Assembly: GCF_017916425.1 (NCBI RefSeq)
Contig: NZ_JAFMSX010000005.1
Span: 124,001 to 188,000, forward strand
Origin: Nocardioides sp. SYSU D00065
Lineage (GTDB): Bacteria; Actinomycetota; Actinomycetes; Propionibacteriales; Nocardioidaceae
DNA length: 64,000 bases
Direction: 5' to 3'
Part shown: in pieces, positions 20,173-27,620 of the stretch
Layout: every line of letters begins with the position of its first letter
Position numbering within the stretch: position 1 is the stretch's first letter
The notes under the pieces: model-generated
What the model saw: only the letters and a program-made list of their open reading frames with translations
Database searches by the model: none
Told to the model about the DNA's origin: nothing
Made by a program: the position numbers and the translations under genes

Positions 20173-21144
20173 CTAGGGACTGACGCGACCGTCCATCCGC
20201 GCGGCGCGGCTGTCGGCCGGTACGACGACGTGGAGGGCGTTGCGGTCCACCTCGAACGTCGCCGGCGTGGTGGCGGCGATCTCGCCGTCGAGGTTGACCT
20301 CCATCGGCTCGTCGGTGACCAGGCGCAACCTCCGCGTCGTGAGGTGGTGGACCCGGTCGTGGTCGACGAGGTGACCGGTGCGCAGCAGCCGGGCGACCGA
20401 GACGTGGTCGCGGTGACGCCCCTGCTCGACGGCGTAGACGTCGAGCAGGTGATCGTCGATCGACGCGCCCGGCGAGACGGTGAGGCCGCCGCCGTAGTGG
20501 CGGCCGTTGCCGACGGCGACCTGCATGAGGTCCTCGAGCTCGAGGACGGTCCCGTCGCTCAGCTCGATGCGCGCGGCGAAGGGCCGATGCCGGGAGTACG
20601 CCGCCAAGGTCGCCGCGGGGTAGGCGAACCGGCCGAGGCGGCGCTTCAGGCCGGGCGTCAGACGCCGCGTGACCGCGACCGAAAGGCCCAGCGAGGCGAC
20701 GTTGAGGTAGGCGCGGCCATCGACGCGGCCCAGGTCCACGTCGACCACGGGGCCGCGCAGCACGGTGTCGACGGCCGCGTCGAGGGACGCCGGGATCTGC
20801 AGCGTGCGCGCGAAGTCGTTGGCGGTGCCCAGCGGCAGCACCCCGAGCGCGGTGCCCGTGTGGGCCACGCGGTCCGCCGCCGCTCCGATCGTCCCGTCCC
20901 CGCCGCCAACCACGAGCAGGTTCGGCTCGCTGACCAGTGCGTCGTCCAGTGCGCCCGCGAGCCCCGCGCCGCCGTGGGCCGGGTGCACGTCGACCTGCCG
21001 CGCGGCGCGTTGCAGGGCGGCCACGACGTACGGAAGGGCGCGGGCGCCGGTGCGCGAGGCGGTGTTGACGACGACGGCGATCCGGTCGGTGCGCCGGCTC
21101 GAGGGGTCCGTGGGCTCCGCGGGCTGGGTGGGCGTGGGCGGCAT
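20173..21144 (-). CDS. Diacylglycerol-kinase-family lipid kinase
   Basis: The 323-residue cytosolic or peripheral enzyme has the DAGK catalytic fold. Visible elements are 'RIAVVVNTASRTG', the nucleotide motif VVGGGDGTIGAAA, LPLGTANDFARTL, and C-terminal sandwich strands ending in MEVNLDGE. It resembles YegS/BmrU-type lipid kinases that phosphorylate diacylglycerol or related lipids. TACCGT at 21151-21156 is 12 nt from ATG 21144. The gap to rpe is only 9 bp, so read-through is likely although rpe has its own -10-like box. Confidence 0.88.
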   Translation of the reverse strand: MPPTPTQPAEPTDPSSRRTDRIAVVVNTASRTGARALPYVVAALQRAARQVDVHPAHGGAGLAGALDDALVSEPNLLVVGGGDGTIGAAADRVAHTGTALGVLPLGTANDFARTLQIPASLDAAVDTVLRGPVVDVDLGRVDGRAYLNVASLGLSVAVTRRLTPGLKRRLGRFAYPAATLAAYSRHRPFAARIELSDGTVLELEDLMQVAVGNGRHYGGGLTVSPGASIDDHLLDVYAVEQGRHRDHVSVARLLRTGHLVDHDRVHHLTTRRLRLVTDEPMEVNLDGEIAATTPATFEVDRNALHVVVPADSRAARMDGRVSP

Positions 21145-21212
21145 GACCCCACGGTAGGTGCGTGGGGTGAGAGGACGATGAGCCCGACCTGTGCTCGTGC
21201 TGTGAGCGCGCG

Positions 21213-22187
21213 CTACCCCTGGTCGTCCTCCGGCGGCACCGCGGCACCGTCCGCCTCATCGCGCTCGGCCCACTCCAGCAGCGGCGCGATGTCGAAGGGG
21301 TGGGCGTCGATGTCGGCGTGGAGGTCGCCGATCTCGGCGTACCGCTGCGGCATCGTGAACATCGTGAAGTCGTCCGGCTCGCACGCGTCGACCTCGTCCC
21401 ACCTGACCGGCGCGGAGACGCGGGCGCTGGGCACCCCGCGCACCGAGTAGGCGGCTGCGATGGTGTGGTCGCGGGCGTTCTGGTTGTAGTCGACGAACAG
21501 CTGCGCGGGGTCGCGGTCCTTGCGCCACCACGCGGTGGTCACGTCTCCCCCGGCCCGGCGCTCCACCTCGCGCGCGAACGCCAGCGCGGCGCGGCGTACG
21601 TCCTGGAACCCGTGATCGGGCGGGATCCGGACGTAGACGTGGAGCCCGGAGCCTCCGCTGGTCTTGGGGAAGCCGACCGCGCCGAGCTCGTCGAGGACCT
21701 CACGGGTCACGCGGGCCACGCGCTGCACGGTCGCCCAGTCGCACTCGGGGCCGGGGTCGAGGTCGATGCGCCACTCGTCGGGCTTCTCGGTGTCGTCGCG
21801 GCGGCTGTTCCACGGGTGGAACTCGACCGTCGACATCTGCACGGCCCAGATGACGCTGCCCAGCTCGGTCACGCAGAGCTCGTCGGCGGTGCGCTTCCAC
21901 CGCGGGAAGAACAGTTGGACGGTCTCCACCCACTCCGGGGCCCCGGCGGGCAGGCGTTTCTGGTGCACCTTCTCGCCCGCCAGACCCTTCGGGAAGCGGT
22001 GCAGCATGCAGGGTCGCTCGAAGAGCGCGTTGACGATCCCGTCGCCGACGGCGAGGTAGTACTCGACGAGGTCGAGCTTGGTCGCCCCGGGACGTCCCTG
22101 ACCGGTCGAGGGGAAGTACACGCGGTCGGGGTTGGTCACCTTGACGACGCGGTCCTCGACCTCGATCTCGATGAAGGGCGATGCCAC
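21213..22187 (-). CDS. Stand-alone LigD-type DNA polymerase/primase domain
   Basis: The 324-residue protein is the archaeo-eukaryotic primase (PolDom) part of LigD. It has 'NPDRVYFPSTG', LVEYYLAVGDGI, RPCMLHRFPKG, the catalytic RIDLDPGPECDW (paired Asp), KTSGGSGLHVYV (His of the active site) and LFVDYNQNARDHT. In LigD this domain adds ribonucleotides during Ku-dependent end joining. Here no ligase or phosphoesterase domain is fused and no ku is in the window. It starts at ATG 22187, 22 bp after the secreted repeat protein stop, so it may be co-transcribed. Confidence 0.88.
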   Translation of the reverse strand: MASPFIEIEVEDRVVKVTNPDRVYFPSTGQGRPGATKLDLVEYYLAVGDGIVNALFERPCMLHRFPKGLAGEKVHQKRLPAGAPEWVETVQLFFPRWKRTADELCVTELGSVIWAVQMSTVEFHPWNSRRDDTEKPDEWRIDLDPGPECDWATVQRVARVTREVLDELGAVGFPKTSGGSGLHVYVRIPPDHGFQDVRRAALAFAREVERRAGGDVTTAWWRKDRDPAQLFVDYNQNARDHTIAAAYSVRGVPSARVSAPVRWDEVDACEPDDFTMFTMPQRYAEIGDLHADIDAHPFDIAPLLEWAERDEADGAAVPPEDDQG

Positions 22188-22209
22188 GAGGCGACCCTCG
22201 CGGCGCCGG

Positions 22210-23388
22210 TCAGCGCTTCACGGGACCGGAGCCCTGCTGTCCCTTCGCGTCCCCGGAGGCTTTCTGCCCCGGCGCCTTGTCCCCGGGCGCGTTCTGCTCG
22301 GGCGCGTTCTGCTCGGGCGCGTTCTGCTCGGGCGCGTTCTGCTCGGGCGCGTTGTCCCCGGGCGCGTTGTCCCCGGGCGCGTTGTCCCCGGGCGCGTTCT
22401 GCTCGGGCGCGTTCTGCTCGGGCGCGTTCTGCGCCGGCGCTTGCTCGGCGACCGTGACGGTCACCGGCTCCGACCAGCCCTGGTCGGCGTACTGGCTCTC
22501 GGGCCGGTGCCAACGGAACTCGGTGGTCCTCGTGACGGGTACGACGGCGCGGGCGAGGCCGTCCCGGTCGGCCAGGACGGTCCCGCCGACCGGAGCCCAG
22601 GCACCACCCGGGGCGCGCGACTCGAGCACCAGCGGGTCGCCGGTGACCCGGCCGGCGGCGTCGGAGACCTTGCCCGTGACGGTCACCTGGTCGCCCGCGG
22701 CGGCCTGCTGGCGGTCGACGGAGGCGACCGTGCTCAGAGCGATGCCCTCGAAGTCGAACGTCGAGCCCGAGGCGCGCACCGCGTCGAGGTTGAAGGGCTG
22801 GCCGTCGCAGCCGAAGCCGGTCACCACGAAGCCCTCGCCGTCGCCGTGCTCGGCAGCGAACGCGGCGGGAGTGGCCGAGCCGGCCCGAGCGACCGGGGCG
22901 CGGGTGGCCAGGTCGACCAGGGACCAGTCGTAGGTCGAGGACGCCGCGGACACCTGCGTCCAGGAACCGGCTGGTGCGCTCAGGCTCGCGCGGCCGGCCC
23001 ACGCCGTGCCGGGCGGGTTGGACGGCGTGACGGCCATGATGAGCGAGACACCCTGGCTGCCGCCGGTCGCGGCGACCGACAGCGAGGAGTCGACGCCGGC
23101 GAGCGAGTCGAAGCGGGCATAGGGCCCCGAGGCGGTGCCGCTCCCGGACGGGACGAGACCCAGCGAGCGCCGGCCGAGGGGCGCCGTGTAGGGGCCGAGG
23201 TTGAGGCGCGACTGCGGTGCGCTGCCCGCGTCGAAGAGTCCGTCGCAGCTGACGTAGGTCAAGAAGACATCGGCGTCGCCCGTGGCCGGGCCGGTGACGG
23301 TGCGCGCTTCCTGCGCCTGCGCCGGGCTCGCGCCCAGTGCCGCCAGCATCGTCGTCACTGCCAAGACCATCGTGGTGTTGCGCCGCAT
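22210..23388 (-). CDS. Secreted protein with Ig-like domain and pentapeptide tail
   Basis: The 392-residue exported protein has a Sec signal peptide (MRRNTTMVLAVTTMLAALG, likely cut after AQA near 25). A beta-rich domain of no recognised family follows, with two Cys-containing segments (YVSCDG and FGCDGQ). Then comes an Ig-like module (about 220-320: 'AAAGDQVTVTGKVSD' to PVTVTV). The tail is 11 pentapeptides of APEQN/APGDN type and then a Lys/Gly-rich end. There is no LPXTG motif or C-terminal anchor. ATG 23388 has GGGAAG upstream. The reading frame stays open beyond 24000 opposite the AAA gene; that extension is not coding. Confidence 0.7.
   Translation of the reverse strand: MRRNTTMVLAVTTMLAALGASPAQAQEARTVTGPATGDADVFLTYVSCDGLFDAGSAPQSRLNLGPYTAPLGRRSLGLVPSGSGTASGPYARFDSLAGVDSSLSVAATGGSQGVSLIMAVTPSNPPGTAWAGRASLSAPAGSWTQVSAASSTYDWSLVDLATRAPVARAGSATPAAFAAEHGDGEGFVVTGFGCDGQPFNLDAVRASGSTFDFEGIALSTVASVDRQQAAAGDQVTVTGKVSDAAGRVTGDPLVLESRAPGGAWAPVGGTVLADRDGLARAVVPVTRTTEFRWHRPESQYADQGWSEPVTVTVAEQAPAQNAPEQNAPEQNAPGDNAPGDNAPGDNAPEQNAPEQNAPEQNAPEQNAPGDKAPGQKASGDAKGQQGSGPVKR
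22276..22440. repeat. Eleven 15-bp coding tandem repeats
   Basis: Eleven 15-bp units encode the pentapeptide tail of the secreted protein. Read on the plus strand they are one variant, four of type GTTCTGCTCGGGCGC, three of type GTTGTCCCCGGGCGC, two of the first type and one variant. The block pattern suggests recent expansion by slippage or unequal exchange. Copy number is likely to vary between strains. Confidence 0.92.
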
Positions 23389-23544
23389 CCGTCCCACTTC
23401 CCCTGACGCGCACACCCCTTCGGCGTCGCGCGTGTGGAGTCCATCATGCGCGGGTACGCCTCGGTTGTGAACAGGTGACGCGCAGGTGAACCGCGCAATG
23501 TCGGGCGACTTCGCCCCTCCGGGGGAGCCCGATAGGTTGGCGCC

Positions 23545-24282
23545 ATGTCGCCGAGGGGGTACGACTTCCCGCGCCATCCCGTCCGCAGGATCGAGGCGCA
23601 CCCCGACCACCCGCTTCCGACGACCAGCTACCCGGCCGCCATCCCGGCCGTGGCACAGGTGCTGGCCGACGGGCTGGACCTGGCACCCGGAGTGACCTTC
23701 CTCGTCGGCGAGAACGGCTCGGGCAAGTCGACCCTCGTCGAGGCGGTCGCCACGGCGTACGGCCTGTCGCCCGAGGGCGGCAGCACCCACAGCAGGCACT
23801 CGACCCGACCGACGGAGTCCCCGCTCGGCGAGGCGCTGCGGCTCGTGCGCGGGGCCGGTGCCAGCAGGTGGGGCTTCTTCCTGCGCGCCGAGACGATGCA
23901 CGGCTGGTACACCTACATGGAGGAGCACGGCGGCGCGGATCCCGCGTTCCACGAGATGAGCCACGGCGAGTCGTTCCTCGCGGTGCTCGAGTCGAGGTTC
24001 ACCGGCGAGGGCTTCTTCTGCCTCGACGAGCCCGAGGCCGCGTTGTCGTTCTCGTCCACGCTGGGGCTGGTGGCAGCCCTGCAGCGGGTCGTGGCCCGCC
24101 GCGGTCAGGTCCTGTGCGCCACCCACTCCCCCGTGCTGGCCGCGATGCCGGGCGCCCGGATCCTCGAGACGGGGCCCTGGGGCCTGCGCGAGACGTCGTG
24201 GGCCGAGCTCGACCTGGTCGACCACTGGCGTCGGTACCTCGCGGACCCGTGGGCCTACCTGCGCCACCTCGAGGACGACTGA
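23545..24282 (+). CDS. AAA/ABC-type ATPase
   Basis: The 245-residue cytosolic ATPase has Walker A GENGSGKS (about 55-62), an ABC-like region 'MSHGESFLAVLESRF', Walker B GFFCLDEPEAALS and an H-loop-like ATHSPVLAAMPG. This is the pattern of small SMC/Rad50-like AAA proteins (COG3910 type). No partner nuclease is adjacent. TAGGTT at 23533-23538 lies 12 nt before ATG 23545, with no SD. It is divergent from the secreted repeat protein. The cellular role is unknown. Confidence 0.82.
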   Translation: MSPRGYDFPRHPVRRIEAHPDHPLPTTSYPAAIPAVAQVLADGLDLAPGVTFLVGENGSGKSTLVEAVATAYGLSPEGGSTHSRHSTRPTESPLGEALRLVRGAGASRWGFFLRAETMHGWYTYMEEHGGADPAFHEMSHGESFLAVLESRFTGEGFFCLDEPEAALSFSSTLGLVAALQRVVARRGQVLCATHSPVLAAMPGARILETGPWGLRETSWAELDLVDHWRRYLADPWAYLRHLEDD

Positions 24283-24303
24283 CGCCGCTGCTCAGCGCAG
24301 GGC

Positions 24304-25614
24304 TCAGCGCCGCCGCAGCGTGGCGGCGAACATCGCGTCGGTGCCCTCGCGGTGGGGCCAGAGCTGGAACCGGTCGAGCTCCTCGGTGTCGTCGCGCCGC
24401 CCCACCACGGCGGCCACCACCTCGGTGGTCTCCGCCAGCACCGGCGAGCACGTCGCGTAGACCACGACCCCTCCCGGCCGCACCGACTCCAGAGCCACGT
24501 CGAGCAGCACCTGCTGCAGGGCCACCAGCACGCCCAGGTCGTCGGGGCTGCGGCGCCACCGCGACTCCGGGCGGCGGCGCAGCGCGCCCAGCCCGGAGCA
24601 GGGCGCGTCCACGAGCACCCGGTCGAAGCTGCCGGGGACCCACGCCGGCCGCGCGCCGTCACCGGCCAGAACGTGCACCGTCCCGGACGGCACCGCCCGG
24701 ACGGCTGCAGCGACCAGCGCTGCGCGGTGCGGCTGGCGCTCGTGGGCGACGAGGTGCGCGCCGCGCTGCGCCGCCAGCGCACCCAGCAGTGCGGCCTTGC
24801 CCCCGGGACCGGCGCACAGGTCGAGCCAGCGCTCGTCGCGCCCGTCGAGCGGCGCCTTGGCCAGGGTGAGTGCGACCAGCTGCGAGCCCTCGTCCTGCAC
24901 CCCGGCGCGGCCTTCTGCCACCGCCGGCACGGCGGCGGGGTCGCCGCCGGTCAGCACCACGCCGTACGGCGACAGCCCGGTGCGGGTGCCGCCGGCCGAC
25001 TCGAGCTCCTCGACCGTCGACAGCCCGGGACGGGCGACCAGGGTGACTCGCGGCGCCTCGTTGTCGGCGGCCAGGAGCGCCGCCAGCTCGTCGTCGTCGC
25101 TCAGCGCGTCGGCCAGGTCCTCGACCACCCAGCGGGGGTGGGAGTGGGCCACCGCGAGGTGGCCGGTGCGGTCGAGCGCAGGGTCGGGAGCCACCTCGCC
25201 GACCCACTCCGCGAGCGAGCGCCGGCTGATCGTGCGCAGGACTGCGTTGACCAGCCCGGCCGGCCCGCGGCCCACGCTCGCCCGGACCAGGTCGACGCTG
25301 GTCGAGATGGCAGCGTGGTCGGGCACCCGCATGGACAGCAGCTGGTGCACCCCCAGACGGAGCACGTCACGCACCTCGGGCTGGAGCCGCGGCTTGGTGA
25401 GGCAGGCGTCGATGACCGGGTCGTAGAGCCCGTGCATGCGGATCGCACCGGAGGCCAGCTCGGTGGCCAGCGCGGCGTCGCGACCTTCGAGCCGGTGCTT
25501 GCGCAGCACCTGGGGCAGCACGAGGTTGGCGTAGGCATCCTCGGTGCGCACGGCGGTGAGGACGTCGAGGGCCGCACGGCGGGGACGGTCGACGCGCCGG
25601 CGGCGCTCACTCAC
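24304..25614 (-). CDS. rsmB: 16S rRNA m5C967 methyltransferase RsmB
   Basis: The 436-residue protein methylates C967 of 16S rRNA. An N-terminal NusB-like domain (about 10-140, 'LATELASGAIRMHGLYD') precedes the Rossmann methyltransferase. That domain has LDLCAGPGGKAALL (SAM site), DAPCSGLGALRRRPE (motif IV Cys) and YATCSPV (catalytic Cys). GTG 25614 overlaps the MmcQ copy 2 stop by 8 nt. It is the last gene of the def-fmt-MmcQ-rsmB run, an order also known in other actinobacteria (fmu after fmt). Confidence 0.93.
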   Translation of the reverse strand: MSERRRRVDRPRRAALDVLTAVRTEDAYANLVLPQVLRKHRLEGRDAALATELASGAIRMHGLYDPVIDACLTKPRLQPEVRDVLRLGVHQLLSMRVPDHAAISTSVDLVRASVGRGPAGLVNAVLRTISRRSLAEWVGEVAPDPALDRTGHLAVAHSHPRWVVEDLADALSDDDELAALLAADNEAPRVTLVARPGLSTVEELESAGGTRTGLSPYGVVLTGGDPAAVPAVAEGRAGVQDEGSQLVALTLAKAPLDGRDERWLDLCAGPGGKAALLGALAAQRGAHLVAHERQPHRAALVAAAVRAVPSGTVHVLAGDGARPAWVPGSFDRVLVDAPCSGLGALRRRPESRWRRSPDDLGVLVALQQVLLDVALESVRPGGVVVYATCSPVLAETTEVVAAVVGRRDDTEELDRFQLWPHREGTDAMFAATLRRR

Positions 25615-26032
25615 CGAACAGCTCCCGGACCAGTCGCTTCGGCGCTTTCGCCGCCCACGCCTCGGTGATCACCTCGGCCAGCTCGTCGCGGCTGATCTCG
25701 CCGAGCCGGGAGAGCTGGACCAGCACGGCGGCGTGGCCGGTGAAGTGGTCGATGGTGAAGAACGGCGTGGACGCGTCCTCCACCAGTGCCTGCTTCTCCA
25801 CCTCGGTCGGGGTCGTGATCACGACCAGGTCGTCGTACATCTCGCCCGTGGAGGGGTCGACCGCGCTCCGGTGCGGCGCACGGTAGAGGACGAAGCCCTT
25901 GCCCTTGGGCCCGCGCGGGACCTTCCAGGTGGGACGGTCGCCCCAGGAGGTGCCGAGCTCGGTCTCCGGCAGGCCGCCGCAGATCTCGTCCACGTCCTCG
26001 GGACGTGCCGGGCGCGTCGTGGAGGTGCTCAC
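25607..26032 (-). CDS. MmcQ/YjbR-family protein (copy 2)
   Basis: The 141-residue protein is a paralogue of the protein at 18705-19118. Landmarks are 'DEICGGLPETELGTSWGDRP' and 'KGFVLYRAPHRSAVDPSTGE', followed by MYDDLVVI, 'TPFFTIDHFTGHAAVLVQLS' and a helical C-terminus. The function is not established. GTG 26032 has TAGTGT 13 nt upstream (26040-26045), so it may be transcribed on its own as well as from fmt. It overlaps rsmB by 8 nt. Confidence 0.85.
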   Translation of the reverse strand: MSTSTTRPARPEDVDEICGGLPETELGTSWGDRPTWKVPRGPKGKGFVLYRAPHRSAVDPSTGEMYDDLVVITTPTEVEKQALVEDASTPFFTIDHFTGHAAVLVQLSRLGEISRDELAEVITEAWAAKAPKRLVRELFGE

Positions 26033-26042
26033 CGGTTCGACA

Positions 26043-26969
26043 CTAGTCGCCGAAGCGGACACCCGACTGGAGGCGTACGCCCCGGGCCCAGTCGGCGGCG
26101 GGCATCTGCTTCTTGCCGAACGCCTTGACCTCGCCGAGCTCGACCGCAGTGGTCGACGTGCCGACGAGCACGGCGTTCTTGGTGACCTCGAGGACCCCGG
26201 GGGCCAGCGTCGCGCCATCGGTCGCACGGACGGGCCCGACCTTGATGCGCTCGCCGCCGAAGGTGCTCCAGGCGCCCGGGGCGGGCGTGCAGGCCCGGAC
26301 CTGGCGGTCGATGGCGGCCGCCGGCCGCGCCCAGTCGATCCGTGCGTCGTCGACGGCGATCTTCGGCGCGAAGGACACCCCGTCCTCGGGCTGCTCCCGC
26401 GCCTCGAGCGTGCCGTCCGCGATCCCGTCGAGGGTCTGCACGAGCAGTCCCGCGCCGCCGTCGGCGAGCCGGGCGAGCAGGTCACCGGCGGTGTCGTCGG
26501 GGCGGATCCGCTCGGTCATCACCCCGAAGACCGGGCCGGCGTCGAGCTCCTTGACGATGCGGAACGTCGTGGCGCCGGTGACCTCGTCGCCCGCCCAGAG
26601 CGCGTGCTGCACGGGCGCTGCACCGCGCCAGGACGGGAGCACCGAGAAGTGCAGGTTGATCCAGCCGTGCGGCACGAGGTCGAGCGCCGACTGGGGCAGC
26701 AGCGCGCCGTAGGCCACGACCGGGCAGGCGTCAGGCCGCAGCTGTGCCAGCGCCGCCTGGAACTCGGGGTCGCGCGGATGCTCGGGCTTGAGCACCGGTA
26801 CGCCGATCTCCTCCGCGCGCTGCGCCACCGGGCTGGCCACCAGCCTGCGGCCGCGGCCGCTCGGTGCGTCGGGGCGCGTCACCACGCCGACGAGCTCGTG
26901 ACGACTGGCCGCGATCGCGTCGAGTGCGGGCACGGCCACCTCGGGGGTGCCGGCGAAGACGACGCGCAT
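26043..26969 (-). CDS. fmt: Methionyl-tRNA formyltransferase
   Basis: The 308-residue enzyme formylates initiator Met-tRNA with 10-formyl-THF. The N-terminal domain starts [19 protein letters not shown]. It carries the catalytic region [20 protein letters not shown] (Asn and His) and [15 protein letters not shown]. The C-terminal OB-fold domain runs from about 205 to the end. It lies 13 bp downstream of def, the usual pair, since deformylase removes the group Fmt adds. Confidence 0.95.
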   Translation of the reverse strand: MRVVFAGTPEVAVPALDAIAASRHELVGVVTRPDAPSGRGRRLVASPVAQRAEEIGVPVLKPEHPRDPEFQAALAQLRPDACPVVAYGALLPQSALDLVPHGWINLHFSVLPSWRGAAPVQHALWAGDEVTGATTFRIVKELDAGPVFGVMTERIRPDDTAGDLLARLADGGAGLLVQTLDGIADGTLEAREQPEDGVSFAPKIAVDDARIDWARPAAAIDRQVRACTPAPGAWSTFGGERIKVGPVRATDGATLAPGVLEVTKNAVLVGTSTTAVELGEVKAFGKKQMPAADWARGVRLQSGVRFGD

Positions 26970-26982
26970 CAGCTGTGCTCCT

Positions 26983-27528
26983 TCATCGGGCGAACCCGTG
27001 GGTGGCGTGCGGGCTGACCCGCACGGTGGGCTTCTCCAGACCGAACCACTCCGACTCGCGGATCTCCTTCATCGCCGCCTTGCGGGCCGCCGTGTCGAGC
27101 TTGTCGATGAACAAGATGCCGTCGAGGTGGTCGGTCTCGTGCTGCATCGCGCGGGCGAGGAGCTCGGAGGCCTCGATGCGCTGCGGCTCGCCGTGCATGT
27201 CGAACCCGGTGGCGACCACCGACAGGGCCCGGAGGCAGTCGTAGGTCAGCTCCGGCAGGGACAGGCACCCCTCGGCGCCGTCCTGCGTCTCGTCGGAGAG
27301 CTCCAGCGAGGGATTGACCAGGTGCCCGATCTCGCCGTGGACGTTCCAGGTGAACACCCGCAGCCCGACGCCGATCTGCGGCGCCGCGAGTCCCGCACCG
27401 GGCGCCGCGAGCATGGTGTCGGTGAGGTCGGTGACCAGTTGGCGCAGCTCCTTGTCGAAGCTGTCGACCTCGATCGCCCGCTGGCGCAGCACGGGATCGC
27501 CGAACAGGCGGATGGGCTGGACGGCCAC
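26983..27528 (-). CDS. def: Peptide deformylase
   Basis: The 181-residue metallohydrolase removes N-formyl groups from nascent proteins. All three motifs are present: [16 protein letters not shown] (metal-binding Cys) and QHETDHLDG (metal-binding His residues and catalytic Glu). GTG 27528 has AGGAG seven nt upstream. A TAGACT hexamer at 27585-27590 would give a leader of about 50 nt. The C-terminal tail after FIDKLD is short and basic. It heads the def-fmt unit. Confidence 0.95.
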   Translation of the reverse strand: MAVQPIRLFGDPVLRQRAIEVDSFDKELRQLVTDLTDTMLAAPGAGLAAPQIGVGLRVFTWNVHGEIGHLVNPSLELSDETQDGAEGCLSLPELTYDCLRALSVVATGFDMHGEPQRIEASELLARAMQHETDHLDGILFIDKLDTAARKAAMKEIRESEWFGLEKPTVRVSPHATHGFAR

Positions 27529-27620
27529 GGAACTCCTCGACGGACGGGACGGGGGAACGACGCGCGGACGGACCGCGGTGACCAAGTCTAGGGACGGCTC
27601 CCGCACCCGCCGAACCGGCG

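Noticed and set aside
23389..24267. Extension of the secreted repeat protein opposite the AAA ATPase
   Set aside because: It would hide the signal peptide in the middle of a protein and it is antisense to a gene with clear Walker motifs.
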